64,000 nucleotides of DNA from Kwoniella bestiolae CBS 10118 (lineage: Eukaryota; Basidiomycota; Tremellomycetes; Tremellales; Cryptococcaceae). The notes beneath the pieces are model-generated. The model was given only the letters and a program-made list of their open reading frames with translations, was not told the DNA's origin and did not search any database. This document shows, one piece after another, positions 11,991 through 25,284 of the stretch; the first letter of the stretch is position 1, and the number at the start of each line of letters is the position of its first letter. The stretch is from NCBI RefSeq assembly GCF_000512585.2, contig NC_089242.1, positions 2,976,001 to 3,040,000 on the forward strand, given 5' to 3'. A program made the position numbers and the translations under genes.

Positions 11991-12845
11991 TCGTTGTGGC
12001 TGTGGTGAGGTATGCTAAGTGTGTATGTATCAGGGTGAGATGTAGCTGTTAAGTGGTATAAAATGAGATGGAGGCAGAGTGAGCAAGAAGAGTGGTTGTA
12101 ATGTTGTACGTTGTATAGCAGATGGAGGAGACTGCGTTGTTATGGTGGTTATATGCTATATGATTTATAATTCCCTAAAACAGGCCAGGTTGTGCTCATC
12201 CCCTTCGGCCTAAATCAAAACAATTACACCGGATACCATGCTCATATTACGTTGAACCACCCATTAAGCATATACTGCATGGCATTCCAGTTACCCAGCA
12301 AAGGCACTCGAACCACTCAGCATTGATGACAATATATACTATACATATCGCTGAGGTGTACAAGTATAAATATATAGTCAAATAGTCCACTTCATCCCCT
12401 TCGAATCGTACATTACATGGACAACAAAGAAGCAACTGTACAGATCCAGTTTTAACACCCCTCTCTCCATTCTCTCCATTCTCTCCTCTCAATATTCTCA
12501 AAGTTGTTTTTCATCGTTTAGATTGTATTGTATAACTATAGGGATGCTATATCACATACCCCTTTTCGTCTTGGTCCTGTTCTCCCTTCCCACATTTAGT
12601 TCTAATTTCTACCAGTCAATACCTTCTACCTTGATTCACAATCTATCTATTCTCTTATAATATCTACAAATTTAAATTCATACTTCTTCCACTGTATACT
12701 CTTAATTGTATTTGATAATGTCGTTAGGTCGTTAAATGTCATCATTATATTCGTTAAATCGTTAAATTGTGTCGTGTCGTTCAGATAGTTTAGCTGCCAC
12801 TCGATGATCTCGTCATATACACAGTTTTGAATCCGGGCAACCCGC
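11991..12845. other. Intergenic region
   Basis: Contains the leader of the BTB gene (minus) and the 3' flank of the next minus-strand gene. The stretch 12600-12830 is AT-rich with several GTTAAAT/CGTTAAAT repeats near 12725-12775. No gene seen. Confidence 0.55.
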
Positions 12846-15767
12846 CTAGAATCCATGTTGACCCGTATGATTGAACTCGCTCATCTCCATATCCTGAGGT
12901 TGTCCATGCCCATGACCATGACCATGTCCTCGCTCAACGATAGGCGATTGTAATACCTGCTGCGAATTTGGGTGGTTTGAGTTTGGATTCGACATGAAAG
13001 TCGAGTTATACCACATCGGCATTGAGCTCATCAACCCGCTGTCCAAACCCGAATGGTTCTGTCCCCTAACAGGAACAGGCGTCTCGGGCGTGAAAGGAAT
13101 AGCCATGATATTCCTATCTGAGATCGGCTGAGTGCGAGAACTGACGGGCGTACTGAAATGCCGTTGGTGTCCACCCTGATATCCCTGTGACTCTACGGGA
13201 AGTACCGAGGACATTTCAATCAATCCTGCTGTCGCGCTGTTGCTATTCCCATTCCCAGCATTCATCACCTGACCGTGACCTTGAGAGACATCGCTCGATC
13301 GGGGTGGTGGCATTCCCATGGCATAGCCCTTGTTCGCAGATGTCGTGGCGACGGGGCTGTCCTGACCATAGTTGATATGTTGACCTGGCGGACATGTGCT
13401 GGGTATGTTCCATATATGGCTGTTCTGATCCATGCCTGAATTATGAAGCGGAGTGTGGTGTTCCATATGAGTCGTCGTATATGCTCTCTGACCCGTAGGG
13501 TCCGTTGCAGATCGCCAGTGTCCATGATATGCTGTCATCTGCTCAGAAATGGGGAATGAGCCTTGACCAGTCGAAGGGGTATGCAAAGAAGAGTTCACTG
13601 GGGAAGCGGTGTCGTCGGATTTAGGATCGGTAGCGGGAGCGATGCTTGTCATGCCTTCTTGTGGCATCGTAGGAGTGGCAGGGTGCGACCATTGTTGTTG
13701 TTGGGGCTGCGAAGCGATCTGCGATGTGATATGAAGACCTCTGGCCATCATCGATGCGGAGCTCAGTGATCTTTGTCGAGTATGCGATGTACTCTGGGAT
13801 GGCATCGGAGATCCTGCGGTCGGTACTGTGATCGTAGGTCTCTTGTCCCCTCTTTTAGAGCTGGAGCGAGACGGAGGTAATGGGGTGAAGAATCCCGAAG
13901 CTGACAGAGTGTTATTGATGACTGGAGAAGCGGGGACGGAAGACCGAGACATGAATGTGGTAGAAGGTGTCATACTCGCTGATGATGGCTGTGCGAATAT
14001 CCACGTCAGCCGCATTCCGATATATGTTCCCACAAGTAATTATGACTCACCTGACTACTGATCCCTTCACTGGAATCCAGACTCATCTCTTTCATTCCCT
14101 TTTCCAACGCCCACTTGTCATACAACCCTTTCAACGCATTCTTCATCTCATCCAGATCATTACCATTCAATCCTATCTGGCCCTTCAGCCACCCAGTCTC
14201 CGCTTCGTCCTTGACCAGAAGGAATATCAACCTGTTCGCGAACATTTCCGCTTGAGCCGATGGAGTAGAAGCAGCATCCGATACAGTATCGGTACTTGGC
14301 GAAGCACCGAGCATCTTGTTTTGTCGATACTCATCTGGTAAACTGGGAACAGGGGGAGGGGTAGGCGATCTTGCTGAACCCCACTCGCGTTCTCGATCAT
14401 GACTTGATTTGATGACCACTCCATCAGAGGCTGTCCTACGCGGGACAGGTCTGGCGTTGTTGTCGCCCAGTTTACTTTGCCAGGTGGTGTATGACAACGT
14501 CTGATCTTCCTGCTGGGGATCGATAGTACCAGTGACGCCTAATCCACTCATGTTGAGTAATCCTTCAGCCTGAGGTTCCGACTTTCTACGTTTAGCCGAT
14601 TTGACTACAGGTGGTTTGCCTTCTCTCGGAGCCTGGGGTAGCCCGGTGAGAAGTGGTGTGGGAGATACTCTTCGTGAATTGGCTGAAGAGGTCACACTGG
14701 TAGAAGCTGCTTTGGCCTTGGATCTGGGGTTTCGTTTACTAGGCTTATCCGATGGTATCTCTAGCGTAGCACTTGTGACTGATGCTTCCAAGCCCAAGCT
14801 GAAGAGGCTCGCGCTCATCGACGTGTCGGGGCTGTAGCCAAGTCCGGGAGTCGAGTTGGCAGGTGAGAAGAGTGTTCCGGGAGTGGAGGTGCCAGAGGCA
14901 GAGGTCGAGCCAGAGGGTACACCGAGAGGAGGGTTCGAAGGAGAAATGGAGAAATACGATGCAGACTGAGGTAGAGACGATGCGATGGAGGATACGGATG
15001 AGGGGACGGAGATCGAAAGAGTTTGAGCCGGATTCTGTGTTTGACCATTGTTGTTTGGTACAGGCAGGTGAGAAGATGCAGCTTTGGCCTGAGCGTCCTA
15101 CTCGTCTATATAAGCATCATGGAAAAAGTCAAGATGAGAAGGTACACTACAGACTCACCTCTTTGGCCTTCTTATCCCTTTCTCGCTTTCTTCTCTGCCT
15201 TTCTCTGCCCTTTTCTCTGACTCTCGCTTGTTTCTCCTCGATCCGTAATCTTTCAGCCTCACTATCATCGTCTTCCAATTCCAGCTCGGGCGATCTCGGT
15301 CTACTCCTTGACGCACTCGGCACAGTGTTCTCAACCATCACATCCAGTGTTCCAGTCCCAGGAGAAGGTAAAAGCTGCATCTGACCCAAACCCACAGGCG
15401 ACGGATCGAATGAACTTGCCGTAGAGACGCTCAGAGCGTCCGTAGATTTCCTTCTAAATTTCATCGCTTTTGTCGGAGTGGGGTGAGTGACCTGGACAGA
15501 GGGGAGTTGCTGATGCTGCGATAAATCGGGGGACATCGTCTGGAGGAGAGATTCTTGCGATGGAGCCAGATCAGCAAGTTGATGCTGATATGGTTGATTG
15601 TGGTTGTGGTTGTGATTATTTGTTATATACATCGTTGCGTTCGTTATAGCAGGAATACTGGGATTGGAGGTTTGGTTATGATAAATAGGGTAAGAGGTAG
15701 ATGCGGAGGAGGAAGGCGGATAAAAGCCTGTTGATTCCATGGCTGTGGGATATATATGCTTGACCAT
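12846..15767 (-). CDS. Ser/Thr/Pro/Gln-rich protein with basic segment
   Basis: Three exons, 15767-15159, 15097-14051 and 13988-12846, give 932 residues. Most of the chain is disordered (poly-Ser, Gln/His and Pro-rich tracts). Near residues 175-203 there is a strongly charged segment (EKQARVREKGRERQRRKRER, then DKKAKE) that resembles the basic region of a DNA-binding bZIP-like helix, but no leucine heptads follow. A second ordered segment lies near residues 485-540, around MFANRLIFLLVKDEAETGWL and KNALKGLYDKWALEKG, and is likely helical. The C-terminus ends in a GHGHGHGHGQ-type repeat before EMSEFNHTG. I do not recognise the family. A nuclear regulatory protein is a reasonable guess from composition. 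An internal ATG ten codons in (MESTGFYPP) is an alternative start. Confidence 0.72.
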
Positions 15768-18700
15768 CAGCTATCATCGCGGGCAGTCTCAGGAGGATCT
15801 GGTAGACACAGAATAGGACAGGATAGGACGTTCTTCCCCACTCACCTAGTATCTGCAGGAAAGAGAATATATAATTTCGGTATAAAAAATAGGTTCAAAT
15901 TGCACATGTCAGGTCAGCGTTACTTCCTCCATACTACCATATTTGGTAACGGCCACGATTCTCGATTGCGATTGAACACATGTCAATGTATGGGTATGAA
16001 TCTTGATGCAATTATACACGAGACACGAGGAGAGGAACGAGGTGAAGGTAAGGCAGGGTGAGTGTGCGTGTATAAGGGGATAGATGGGGTAGCGTTTCAA
16101 AACAGATCGATCTAGTTCCGACTATTCGATTCGATTCATCCCGTCCAGAGAATCTCTGATGGTGATGGTGATGGTGGGGAGGTAGAAGCAATGAATGAAA
16201 TGATAGTATGTATACCAGGCTACTCACCTCGCCTTATCCTCGTTGTTCACACGTATCGTATGAAAACGCGTTATTCCTCTATATCCCAGTAATACTATAC
16301 TACCTTTCCCCCTTTTTGGATCTGATCAAGACAAGGTCAGATCCTGCTTTTTCTATTTCTATATCTTGTCGAGCCGATGATCAAAAGACGTAGGATGGGA
16401 TTATGTACAATAAGGAAGATAAGATGTACGTCTTGATCAGCTCTGCTGAGTGGTGAATGACTATTATACTAACAAAGAAACCGATTATACAGACATGCAA
16501 ATTATCTAATTATCTAAAGTATACGACCTGATTGATTGATTATTATGGTGAAAAAAGCGAAAAAGAGGTGAGTAAGGTGCAACCTTTAAAATGAGACAGC
16601 TAGTGCTACTAGTACTTACTTGATAAGGCACGGTTATAAAGTAACCTGTCGTATGTACTACCACCACTACTACTGTACTCCTTATCCGGCCGACCGGGAA
16701 CGAATTCTTGAATCCTGGTCCCTTTTATTCCTTTTAGATCCTCCTTGACCTTTTTGATTATCCTGTGGCTTGATTTCTCTGGTGGAGTGGAGGATGTGAT
16801 TGTCAAAGTCGCACAGCTCGCTTTACCAGATTCTAACAAGAAGAGGTAGATGTGCACGAACAATCCTCTGGTAGTGGGTGGTTCTGATGTCTGTGCGTCG
16901 TGCTCTTCTCTTCTGGCTGCTTTGCACAAGTCGAAGAGCGAAATATGTCTGTTGGTCACTTGCCAGAGTATCCTACGGTTCTTCTACGGGCCTGTACCAA
17001 TTCTGGATATCGAGCTAACCCGCGCTAAAGAAATTTTTCTTCTCAGTGTTAATCTCCCAAGACCAGGTGATCAGATATCGTATGTCCAGTACCCCTCTCT
17101 TGGGACGGTAGCTCTTGAATCCACTTTTTTGGTCTGCTTTTTCGTACCTCTCTAATAATCGGAGATGAACCCTATATAGGTGGTATTTTGAAACGAGTTG
17201 ACGGATTGAAATGGTTTCTACCTTGATTCATGTCCCTCATATATGTACGGTATAGGTATGCATTGATGATCTGCTCATTCAGTACGAAACAAGCAACCAT
17301 CTATCATTCGTACTCCAGATGATCGGTATGTACGACCCCCTCTTCCTGAGGAAATCATGGTATGGCCGATGGGAAGACTTAAGCATGAATTGAAATTCAG
17401 GTAGCAGGGTACAACAGTACAGATATGTATCCTCCCATGTGATCCGAATAATAGGAGTAAAGTGATACTTCTGGAATTCGTATCTTTACGAACAATCCCA
17501 TCCTCGCAAAAGAATCCCCTTCGTTCCAAGCCCATGGGAGCAATGTAGATCCTCCGAACGCCTCTTCGCTCATCAGCAAATAACAGACGACAAGGGAAAC
17601 ATACTCGATACTGTAAGAACCCCAATATCATTCACCGGAAAGTTGGATTCGTCATTCCTTGTTCGACCGAAGAGCGAACAGCCTGTTCGCACAGACGTGA
17701 ATTAGACCAGGGTTTCGGTGTCACTACGGTGCTGCTACAGTAGGACAGTATTCGATTCCATATTGTGCTGCGTGCCTGTTCAGTCAGAGTGTATATGGTT
17801 ACTGAATCTTTATCCTTAAAACTCGTCATCAGATTGTGTTTTTTCTTTTCTTTTCGTACGCATAAGATATTAGGTAAAGCTGGAATCGACGTGATCTGCT
17901 TCTGCTGTACGTGGAATACAGAGAGTATAGATGGACAGGTACCGTACAATGTACGATATCAAGGACGGAAAAGTGGAAGTGGGCTTTCGAAATCAGACGC
18001 GTCTCACTCCCGTCTTCATTTTATCCTGTGGCTTCTCCCATTCGCGTAAGACCCTTCATCCACACACAGCATCATCCCAAACACATCACATCTCTCTTGT
18101 GCACCTTACCTTGCTCTAATCAGTTTCCAGGACGACATGAAGGAGATCTACAGTATCAGATCACAAATTCAGTAAGTACACTTACGTTTGACGTTCCCCA
18201 AGTCAAGGATCTACTCCGCGTTCCTAGCCCCGCTCCGACTGCAAAAAACCTCCGGCACGGAACTGCCTTAATCTTACTCCGGTCACTCCGAAAGGAATGC
18301 CATGCCCGTCTACGTACTTCATTTTGTTCTGCACATGTCTTCATCTTTCCCACGCCATCGCAGCGAGATATCCTAAGTATATAGGAAGCGTACTTTACGC
18401 ATGTCGTATCGTCGCCATTTCGATTGCATGAGCAAGAGCTGCACAAGCACATGTGCAACATACGCACCACACATGGAAAATCCTTACCAGACCCGAACCA
18501 GGCAGTGCGTACGTGAATGCATGTAGAGTCTGGCCGTCGGACTATACTTACCTATTTTTAGATCCCTCCAGGATCTAAGAAGTGGGGATGATGTAATTTC
18601 TTCAAACCGGGTAGAGTGATAGGGGTTTTTCACAACGGAATAGTGTACTGTGGTATACTTATCACATGCATGATTATACGATATTCGCTTTCATTATTAT

Positions 18701-20209
18701 GATGGGGCATTGTTTCCCTTTGCGATTTGCTTATTTTGTACGTTTGCTCTTGGGCATTATGGTAGTAGCCTCAGGTGAGGTGTTGGACATTGGATCTCAC
18801 GCTCTTACCTTACTCGGCTCATTTATTGGGGTGTAGATGATGAGATTAGTCGTAGGTATATGTTCGCCCATGGGTACGTCAACGATCTCGAAGATACACT
18901 CACGTATCGTGCTTGATGGGGCCCGAATGTGAGTTCGAACAGAGAGTGAGGGTTCAGCAAATAGTGTGAGAGAGATGCGAGCAGCGTGAGATGTAATCGA
19001 CGGGAATCACGAGTCGCCCCGTGATTGTATTGCATAACGAGCCTATGAGAAGCAATCGGAGGATCTCACTTAATCTTCCGACGCAGCTGCATCTATTGTT
19101 CTCTTGGTGTTCGAGATCTCATCTTTGAAATGCGATACCATGATCAAAGCGGATGTAACCTTTTCACGCTGTCAGATAAACGTTTGCCCCATTTCTATAA
19201 GATATTACGCACTAATCAGCCCCGGGCGAGGTATGTCCACCGAGATGATGAACTACACCCGGAGGCGTGGTAGGAAGTGAACGTCTCCTCGCGAGTCAAG
19301 TCGATCTATCAAACTGAAATTACCACTGTGCTCGGTACCGTGCCTGTTGAGGTCGAAACGTACAGGATCTTTTGTCGCGATGGTTTGGGAAGCCATCATG
19401 TGCGACACACCATATCCTAACCTAAATTCCAACCAACGGCGCTTGCGAACTGACGAACAACTCTTGGTGCCCCTGCTACTGAAATATACCCAGGTACATT
19501 GAGTTATTGGGCTATTGGTGCATCCCTTTGATCGTCTTTTTATCGCCAGGAAGGTTGACAGGCACCCTCCATCCATGCCACAGTGCCACTTCCGTGAAAC
19601 AGTCCTGGCTATCGCCACGTGGGAGTGCATTGTAAAATCAAAGTCGCGTTTCAGGTTGTGCATTGTCTTTCTTGTGTCATTCACTACTGTCACCTACATA
19701 CACTGTATCACCATACGACCATATCATTCATATCATATACTCTCGACATCATCGTACACCTCAAGCAGACCACCACTCTTGACGATACTACACATACCAC
19801 TCCATTCACGAGAGGAGACACGACACGATCGACACCAGCATCAGCATCGGTTCCAACCCCATTCACAACCCTCCCCTGAACAGTCCTTGTGTGCAAAGAC
19901 ACCCCAACCCAGCGTGAGAGTGAGATTACATCAAAGGGATATACCGTAAACATCAAAAGAGGGATCTTCACACACCCTTTGAACGACCTACATACATCCA
20001 TAACGTGAGTGACGTGCGTCTCAATTCTGATCTTTCTGGCCGCGCAACGGAGCGGCGAGAGTACGATAAGGCAAGGCAAGATAGGCAAATCAGTGGGATG
20101 AACGTGGGAAGATCACAATGCTATGGACATGAAAGCTGATATCTCTCTGCCTGCTCTCAAAGTCTACTCTCGCCTCCATATTGCACACTTCCAGTGATAC
20201 CATAATACA
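15768..20209. other. Long gene-poor region upstream of RAC1
   Basis: About 4.4 kb without a supportable multi-exon gene, unusual for this window. It holds scattered short frames on both strands; the best (minus 16609-16959, 116 residues) has no family match or splice support. A perfect 8-bp inverted repeat lies at 18558-18578. The last 550 bp are CA/CT-rich like a long 5' leader. A probable leader intron runs 20005-20194 (GTGAGT to CCAG), ending 15 bp before the RAC1 ATG. Non-coding transcripts or a long RAC1 control region are possible. Confidence 0.5.
18558..18578. repeat. Short perfect inverted repeat
   Basis: TTAGATCC, five-base spacer, GGATCTAA. It lies in gene-poor DNA; the function is unknown and chance is possible. 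Confidence 0.35.
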
Positions 20210-21580
20210 ATGGCAGCTACACGCAACATCAAGTGTGAGTTCTGAGTTCGGTATGAGACCTGTATCCAGCTGCACGACCGAGGTATATGCTGACAATTAC
20301 CAATCCCCCACTCCTCTCCAATTCTAATCGCTCACCACACCTTCAACTTCGCTCGACATCTCACACCCGCGGATCAATTCGTTGCTCTGGATTATGGTCA
20401 ATTCAAATAGGTGTCGTGGTAGGAGATGGTGCCGTTGGAAAGGTGAGAATCACCGCTTCATCTCGTCTCGATGAACTCACTTCACCCCCTCTAAACCTCT
20501 GAGACTCATCAGGGCATAATGCTGACTCGTCATCCTCTCGTAGACATGTCTATTGATCTCATACACTACCAACGCCTTCCCAGGCGAATACGTCCCAACA
20601 GTCTTCGACAACTATTCAAGTCAAGTGATCGTGGACGGTATGACCGTCTCATTAGGTCTGTGGGATACCGCCGGTCAAGAGGATTATGAGTGAGCGTCGT
20701 CGAGCGCCATCAACGCCCCAGCCACAGACGAGATGAGATGAGCTGATGGAATGGAACAATTCAAAAACAGTCGACTAAGACCACTATCGTACCCCCAAAC
20801 CGACGTCTTCCTACTTTGTTTCTCCGTTGTATCGCCAGCTTCCTTCGAAAACGTCAGAACGAAAGTGAGTCTGCTCTCGGCTATTGTCACACCGGGCCGG
20901 GCTGAGCTGATGTGATGTTGTTTGCTGCGCTTAGTGGTATCCTGAAATCCAACATCACTGTGAGTCGAGGAACCTGGTCTGGTCTGTTCGCCTTTTTGAA
21001 GGATACTTCAGCTGATACAGCTTGAATGGGATGAATAGCCCCGGGAACGCCCATCATTCTCGTTGGAACCAAGCTTGATCTTAGAGATGATCCCTTACAA
21101 CTTGAGAAATTGAGAGATAGAAGACAAGCGCCTATTCAATATTCCCAGGTAAGTAAGAATCTCCAAGAAACCGCTTGGAATCCGTGGCATTGGCTCGCAA
21201 ATCCATTATTTTGTGAGATTTGCTGAATGATGATATCTCGCCGATAGGGATCCGCCATGGCAAATGATATCAAAGCTGCAAGGGTACGTGAGATCAGCTT
21301 GAAATATTTTGAGGTTTTCGAGATGGTAAAGCTGATGAACTCATCTTGCAGTATCTCGAATGTTCAGCTTTGACGCAAAAAGGCCTTAAGACGGTGTTCG
21401 ACGAAGCTATCCGGACTGTCCGTGAGTATTGCAACCGATCTCATTCCTGCTCCCCTGTCTGATGACAACTCTCCTTTGGAACGGAATGACATGTGGCTGA
21501 TTGATGTATCTCATCCTCTAGTCAACCCCAATCGACGTGCTGGCAAAGCCAAGAAATCGAGCGGATGTGTACTTATGTAA
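20210..21580 (+). CDS. RAC1: Rac-type Rho GTPase
   Basis: Nine exons: 20210-20234, 20411-20442, 20544-20689, 20771-20864, 20935-20959, 21039-21148, 21248-21283, 21352-21421 and 21522-21580, giving 198 residues. Rac GTPases switch between GDP and GTP forms at the plasma membrane to control polarised growth, actin and hyphal morphogenesis. Motifs: P-loop VVVGDGAVGKTCLL (residues 10-23), switch I YVPTVFDNYS, G3 WDTAGQEDYDRLRPLSYP, G4 as TKLDL (Rac/Rho form of NKxD), G5 as CSAL, and a polybasic RRAGKAKK tail before the CVLM prenylation box. SYPQTDVFLLCFS is typical of Rac/Cdc42. The wording of switch II and the tail favours Rac over Cdc42; a second Rac paralog may exist elsewhere. A leader intron is probable (20005-20194). 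Confidence 0.95.
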
Positions 21581-23155
21581 ATGCACCCTCCGCAAGCACT
21601 TCTCACCTCCTCCTTCCAGATTAGATAATATACAATTCGGAACGGATCAGGTTTTTCACCTCGATACTTATTTACGTTAATGTTCATGTCCACGTCCCAT
21701 TCCCATGTAACAACAGGTCTTTCTCTTTTCTTATTCCATTCCATTCCATTCTATCCTAATTATGGTGTTTTATATTTGTGAATATACTAGTACTAGGTTC
21801 TCTCTTTCCCATGCGTTTCACGTTCCTCATGATTCCTCTTTCAAGTTTCCTTCTATTGTCTGAGTGACATACGATCGATATGCATATACATGCTTGGTAT
21901 TTGGCTGGACTCTTTGCATATTATACTAACTGTTTCTCTATTGACCAATTGCGATATGACTGATATTCAACCAACTCATATAAGCTATACAGACTGGAAA
22001 AGCTCTGGTCATGTGCCTATTGAGGTACGGGGCGGTATGACCTATAGTTAAACGCAAGCTGTTGTTTAATGACCATCAATCTACAAACACCTCAAGTTGG
22101 TCGTCTATTGATAGTAGGGGCGGAGGTTGACTGAAACTGATCGTTGAAGATGAACCGTTTGAGAGCGATATTATTGACCCGAGGAATCGTTTCTATCATT
22201 ATATCACCTTTGGAATCGATATTCCTCTTAGCTTTCCCCCTTTTTGTCAACTAGAAACACCATCAGTAGCATTGGTCCGCTCCGTCCATGCTTTGAACTT
22301 CCAGTTGGAAAGGTGGTACGTACAGTGATGTAAATCTTTGCAAGACAGGCAGGAGGGATGGACGGTTCAAGCTGGAAGATAACTTTCAACCGAATCGTGA
22401 TTTGTCAACTGTTGTACACAACTATTTCGAGACCCCCCAAGTAAACAGGTAGATCATTTGCACAGTTTGTACTGATAACACCCTAGACCAAGACTGTATT
22501 ATAATGTACAAACAACAAGACTCTATAACGCTGTCGCTATCACCTGAAGCTCAATTGAGATCTCACTGAGAATGGGATCAAATGACAAAAGACAAAAGAC
22601 AAAATGAACATGCGAAAATGATTTGTGCTCACGCACTGACCATACATAACTTGATAAAAGCTAATTGCGTTCCTGGATGAACCGTGCTCATCGTCATGAT
22701 GAACATTGTTATTGTTATCTCTGACCTCGTCCTCCCGTGCTCCACCATCACTACTCTCACTCTCAACGCAACGCAACACGATTCGACTGATGGTACCTTT
22801 GTACGATTACAGTACAATCTCATTGTGCTCCTGCCAAGTAAGATCTGACATGACTGACGTCAGTACCATCACCAATGTCAAGAATGACAATAAACACACA
22901 CGCACATACACACACATCCTTTGAGGGTGCTCTTTCATTCTTAAGATAATAAAGACGTCACACATGCAGTTTTTCACTGAGTTGTGTCAAACATGCATGT
23001 TTTATCAAAACTCGAGGTTACAGTGAACGATAAAAAGGATATATATAGCTCACTATCATCCTCTTATTCCCCTTATCATCAGCATCAATCATCTCATTCA
23101 CCCAACTTCGTCATATTGGATATCTATCAATAACAAGAAAAAGGAGAACGCAAAG
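21581..23155. other. Intergenic region, RAC1 to SUR7-like gene
   Basis: 1.6 kb with no gene that I can support. It contains the RAC1 3' flank (AT-rich, repeated TTCCATTCCATT near 21734), a CACACA-rich tract near 22895-22918, and the SUR7-like promoter with a TATA-like element at 23040. Confidence 0.55.
23040..23047 (+). promoter_or_regulatory. TATA-like element of SUR7-like gene
   Basis: TATATATA about 110 bp before the ATG at 23156, followed by a CT/CA-rich leader. Plausible core promoter, inferred from position. Confidence 0.45.
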
Positions 23156-24212
23156 ATGGCATTTGGTAGAAGAAGGGAAAAGACCACTACCACCACCACT
23201 ACTACCGAAAGGAGACGATCACCCCTTTTACTTGGTCTTGCCGCTTTTGCTGTATTGGTGGGTTATTCTTCCTTTAGCAAATACTTCACCATCCGCCCCT
23301 CAGGCCTATTCAGTATTGACGTTGGAGATTTGCATTTACTCCACTCACAGATCGCTACGCTCTTCTTCTGGCTTTCAGCCTTCTCGGTACCGTTTATTGA
23401 TAGTATCCATTATGTCCACACGAGGGAGAATGATGTCAAGGTGAGATTTAGGTCTCTCTCTTCATACCTGAATGATCGCAACTTCTGCTGATTCCACCTC
23501 CGCATGTTGCAGTTCGGTAACTTCGGTTGGTGTGCTGGTGCGCCGTTGAACGGGCTGATAGCTGGTCAAGCATGTCATCAACACGTAGGGTGAGTGTTGT
23601 AGAAATACATACTTCTCATCTATACCTCATGGCTTCTTTGCCTAAAGAACAGAGCTGAGCTGATATCTGTGATCATTCCCAGATACAACTTCCGACCCTG
23701 GATCCCAGGTGGTAAATCCGCTACGGGAGCTTTGATCCTGGTGGCTCTCACCGCTGGATTTGGTTCGCTGGCGTTCCTATCATTACTCCACACAATCACC
23801 AACATCTCATCTGGGGCTATCAGTTTCTTCTTAACCGTGAGTACGAATACACTTCGATCAGCTTTCCTGTCTAGCCCGCGTTACCTGTCGTGTCGTGTAT
23901 AAGCTGATCGGAAGCTGAATCTCATTGCTTCGCGTTTCACACGTACAGGCACTCGCCACCCTCCTCGCCACCATCTCGTTCTTCCTAGTAGTCATAATCT
24001 TCGGTACAGCCCATCGAAGGTTCAACAACGATAATCTCGATGCCAAATATGGAGCCGCCTTCGTCCTGGTAATTATCGGATGGTTGATCTACCTGTTCGT
24101 AGCTATCCCCTTGGTCGTGCTCGGTTGGTTCAGACAGAGAAGACAACATACTACTACTGCTCACATTAGGGGTGATACCAACCATACTACCAATGTTACT
24201 ATTCGAGCGTGA
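23156..24212 (+). CDS. SUR7/PalI-like four-span membrane protein
   Basis: Exons 23156-23440, 23513-23589, 23683-23836 and 23949-24212 give 259 residues. After a Thr-rich, Arg-rich cytosolic start (poly-Thr residues 10-17), TM1 is near residues 23-40 (LLLGLAAFAVLVGY). An extracellular loop carries GNFGWCAGAPLNG, the Gly-x-x-Trp-Cys type motif of the SUR7/PalI/claudin-like group. TM2 follows at ATGALILVALTAGFGSLAF, TM3 at LATLLATISFFLVVIIF and TM4 at AAFVLVIIGWLIYLFVAIPL, with a short basic C-tail. Family members sit in the plasma membrane (eisosomes or pH-sensing complexes). Assignment to a subgroup is not possible by eye. Confidence 0.8.
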
Positions 24213-24504
24213 GCGTAGAAGGTGTGCTCAAAGACAGAGAGAGAGAGTTGTTCATATATGGTTTATCAGTATATTATCATACCTCATAGGAATGGCTTAC
24301 CATCATCATGATCATAATCAGCTTACATCAAGTTCAGTAGATAATTTGATTTGATGGTCAGTCTGTTGATACACGACAAAAAGAGATGTATATCCTTATA
24401 ATACATACCAAGCCATGATCTGCATTATGAATTTGCTTCTTCACACATTACCTCATATATCGCCAACTCGTGGATCATCCCTTCTCCCCAAGGGTATATC
24501 CAAC

Positions 24505-25284
24505 CTAATCGTCCTTATCCTCGCCCTCCCTCTTACTCCAGTCTAACCAACTTCCAGCATAGTTCCTAACATTGGGATAACCCTTCTCGTTGGCCAATTC
24601 AGCAGCATTGGCAGATCGCTTGCCTGATCGACAGAAGAAGATTATGTTTTGGTCGTAGGTGGGTTTGGAGAATGCGAATTCCTGGGGTACGTGGATTGAG
24701 TCAGATAACGAACAACATTGATGTCCGATAGATGTAGAGGATATATGTGTATTTTGACGTACCTTTTGGAAATCACCTGGGTTGAACCCTTTGTCCAGAG
24801 CATCCTTCAATCTTGATAAGGGGAGGTTCACCGCGGAGGGGATGGATCCGAGGGCCACTTCGTCTGGTTCTCGCACGTCTACAATGAGGATTTCCTAGAG
24901 AAGTTCTCCAATGATCAGCTAGGTTGCTTCCAACATGATGTTCACACAAAATCAACATCCTCTCGGACTAAATGAAGGACAGTCCAACGAGATAGAAGGG
25001 ACACTACGTGCTCCAACTTCGAGTGCTCAGTCCAGAATAGGGCAGTCACCACTCACATCAGTAGGTTGCTGAGTGATAGGCTTCAGCTCCTCATACTTTA
25101 CGATCGGTTCCTTTGCCCAAGCGCTCCTCGCGTTCTTTCGAGCTTCGTAAAGGAACGGGGAAACTACCATCCGAGCAGCGGGAGTGGAGGAGATGGGTCG
25201 GACAGCAAGAAGAGGGCGAGGGGTGGCCCTTAGGGTGGATCGGAGGGTGAGAGAGAGGGGAGACGAGGATTTGATGAATGACAT
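24505..25284 (-). CDS. Mitochondrial single-domain rhodanese
   Basis: Exons on the minus strand: 25284-25057, 24894-24763 and 24681-24505, giving 178 residues. The N-terminal ~40 residues are Ser/Arg/Pro-rich with almost no acidic residues, typical of a mitochondrial presequence. A rhodanese fold follows: ILIVDVREPDEVALGSIPSA, VNLPLSRL, then the active-site loop FFCRSGKRSANAA with the catalytic cysteine, and a NYAGSWLDW C-terminal motif. Such proteins transfer sulfur from thiosulfate or persulfides and resemble yeast Rdl1/Rdl2. The gene is head-to-head with the mitochondrial ribosomal gene mL44. Confidence 0.92.

Noticed and set aside
16609..16959. Minus-strand 116-residue frame
   Set aside because: No family match, no flanking exon with good phase and no promoter signal; kept only as a weak candidate inside the gene-poor region.
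19515..19949. Plus-strand 144-residue frame before RAC1
   Set aside because: Composition is that of a CA/CT-rich leader, and it overlaps an equally long antisense frame.
22540..22823. Minus-strand frames upstream of the SUR7-like gene
   Set aside because: Two overlapping frames with low-complexity content, no splice partners and no family resemblance.
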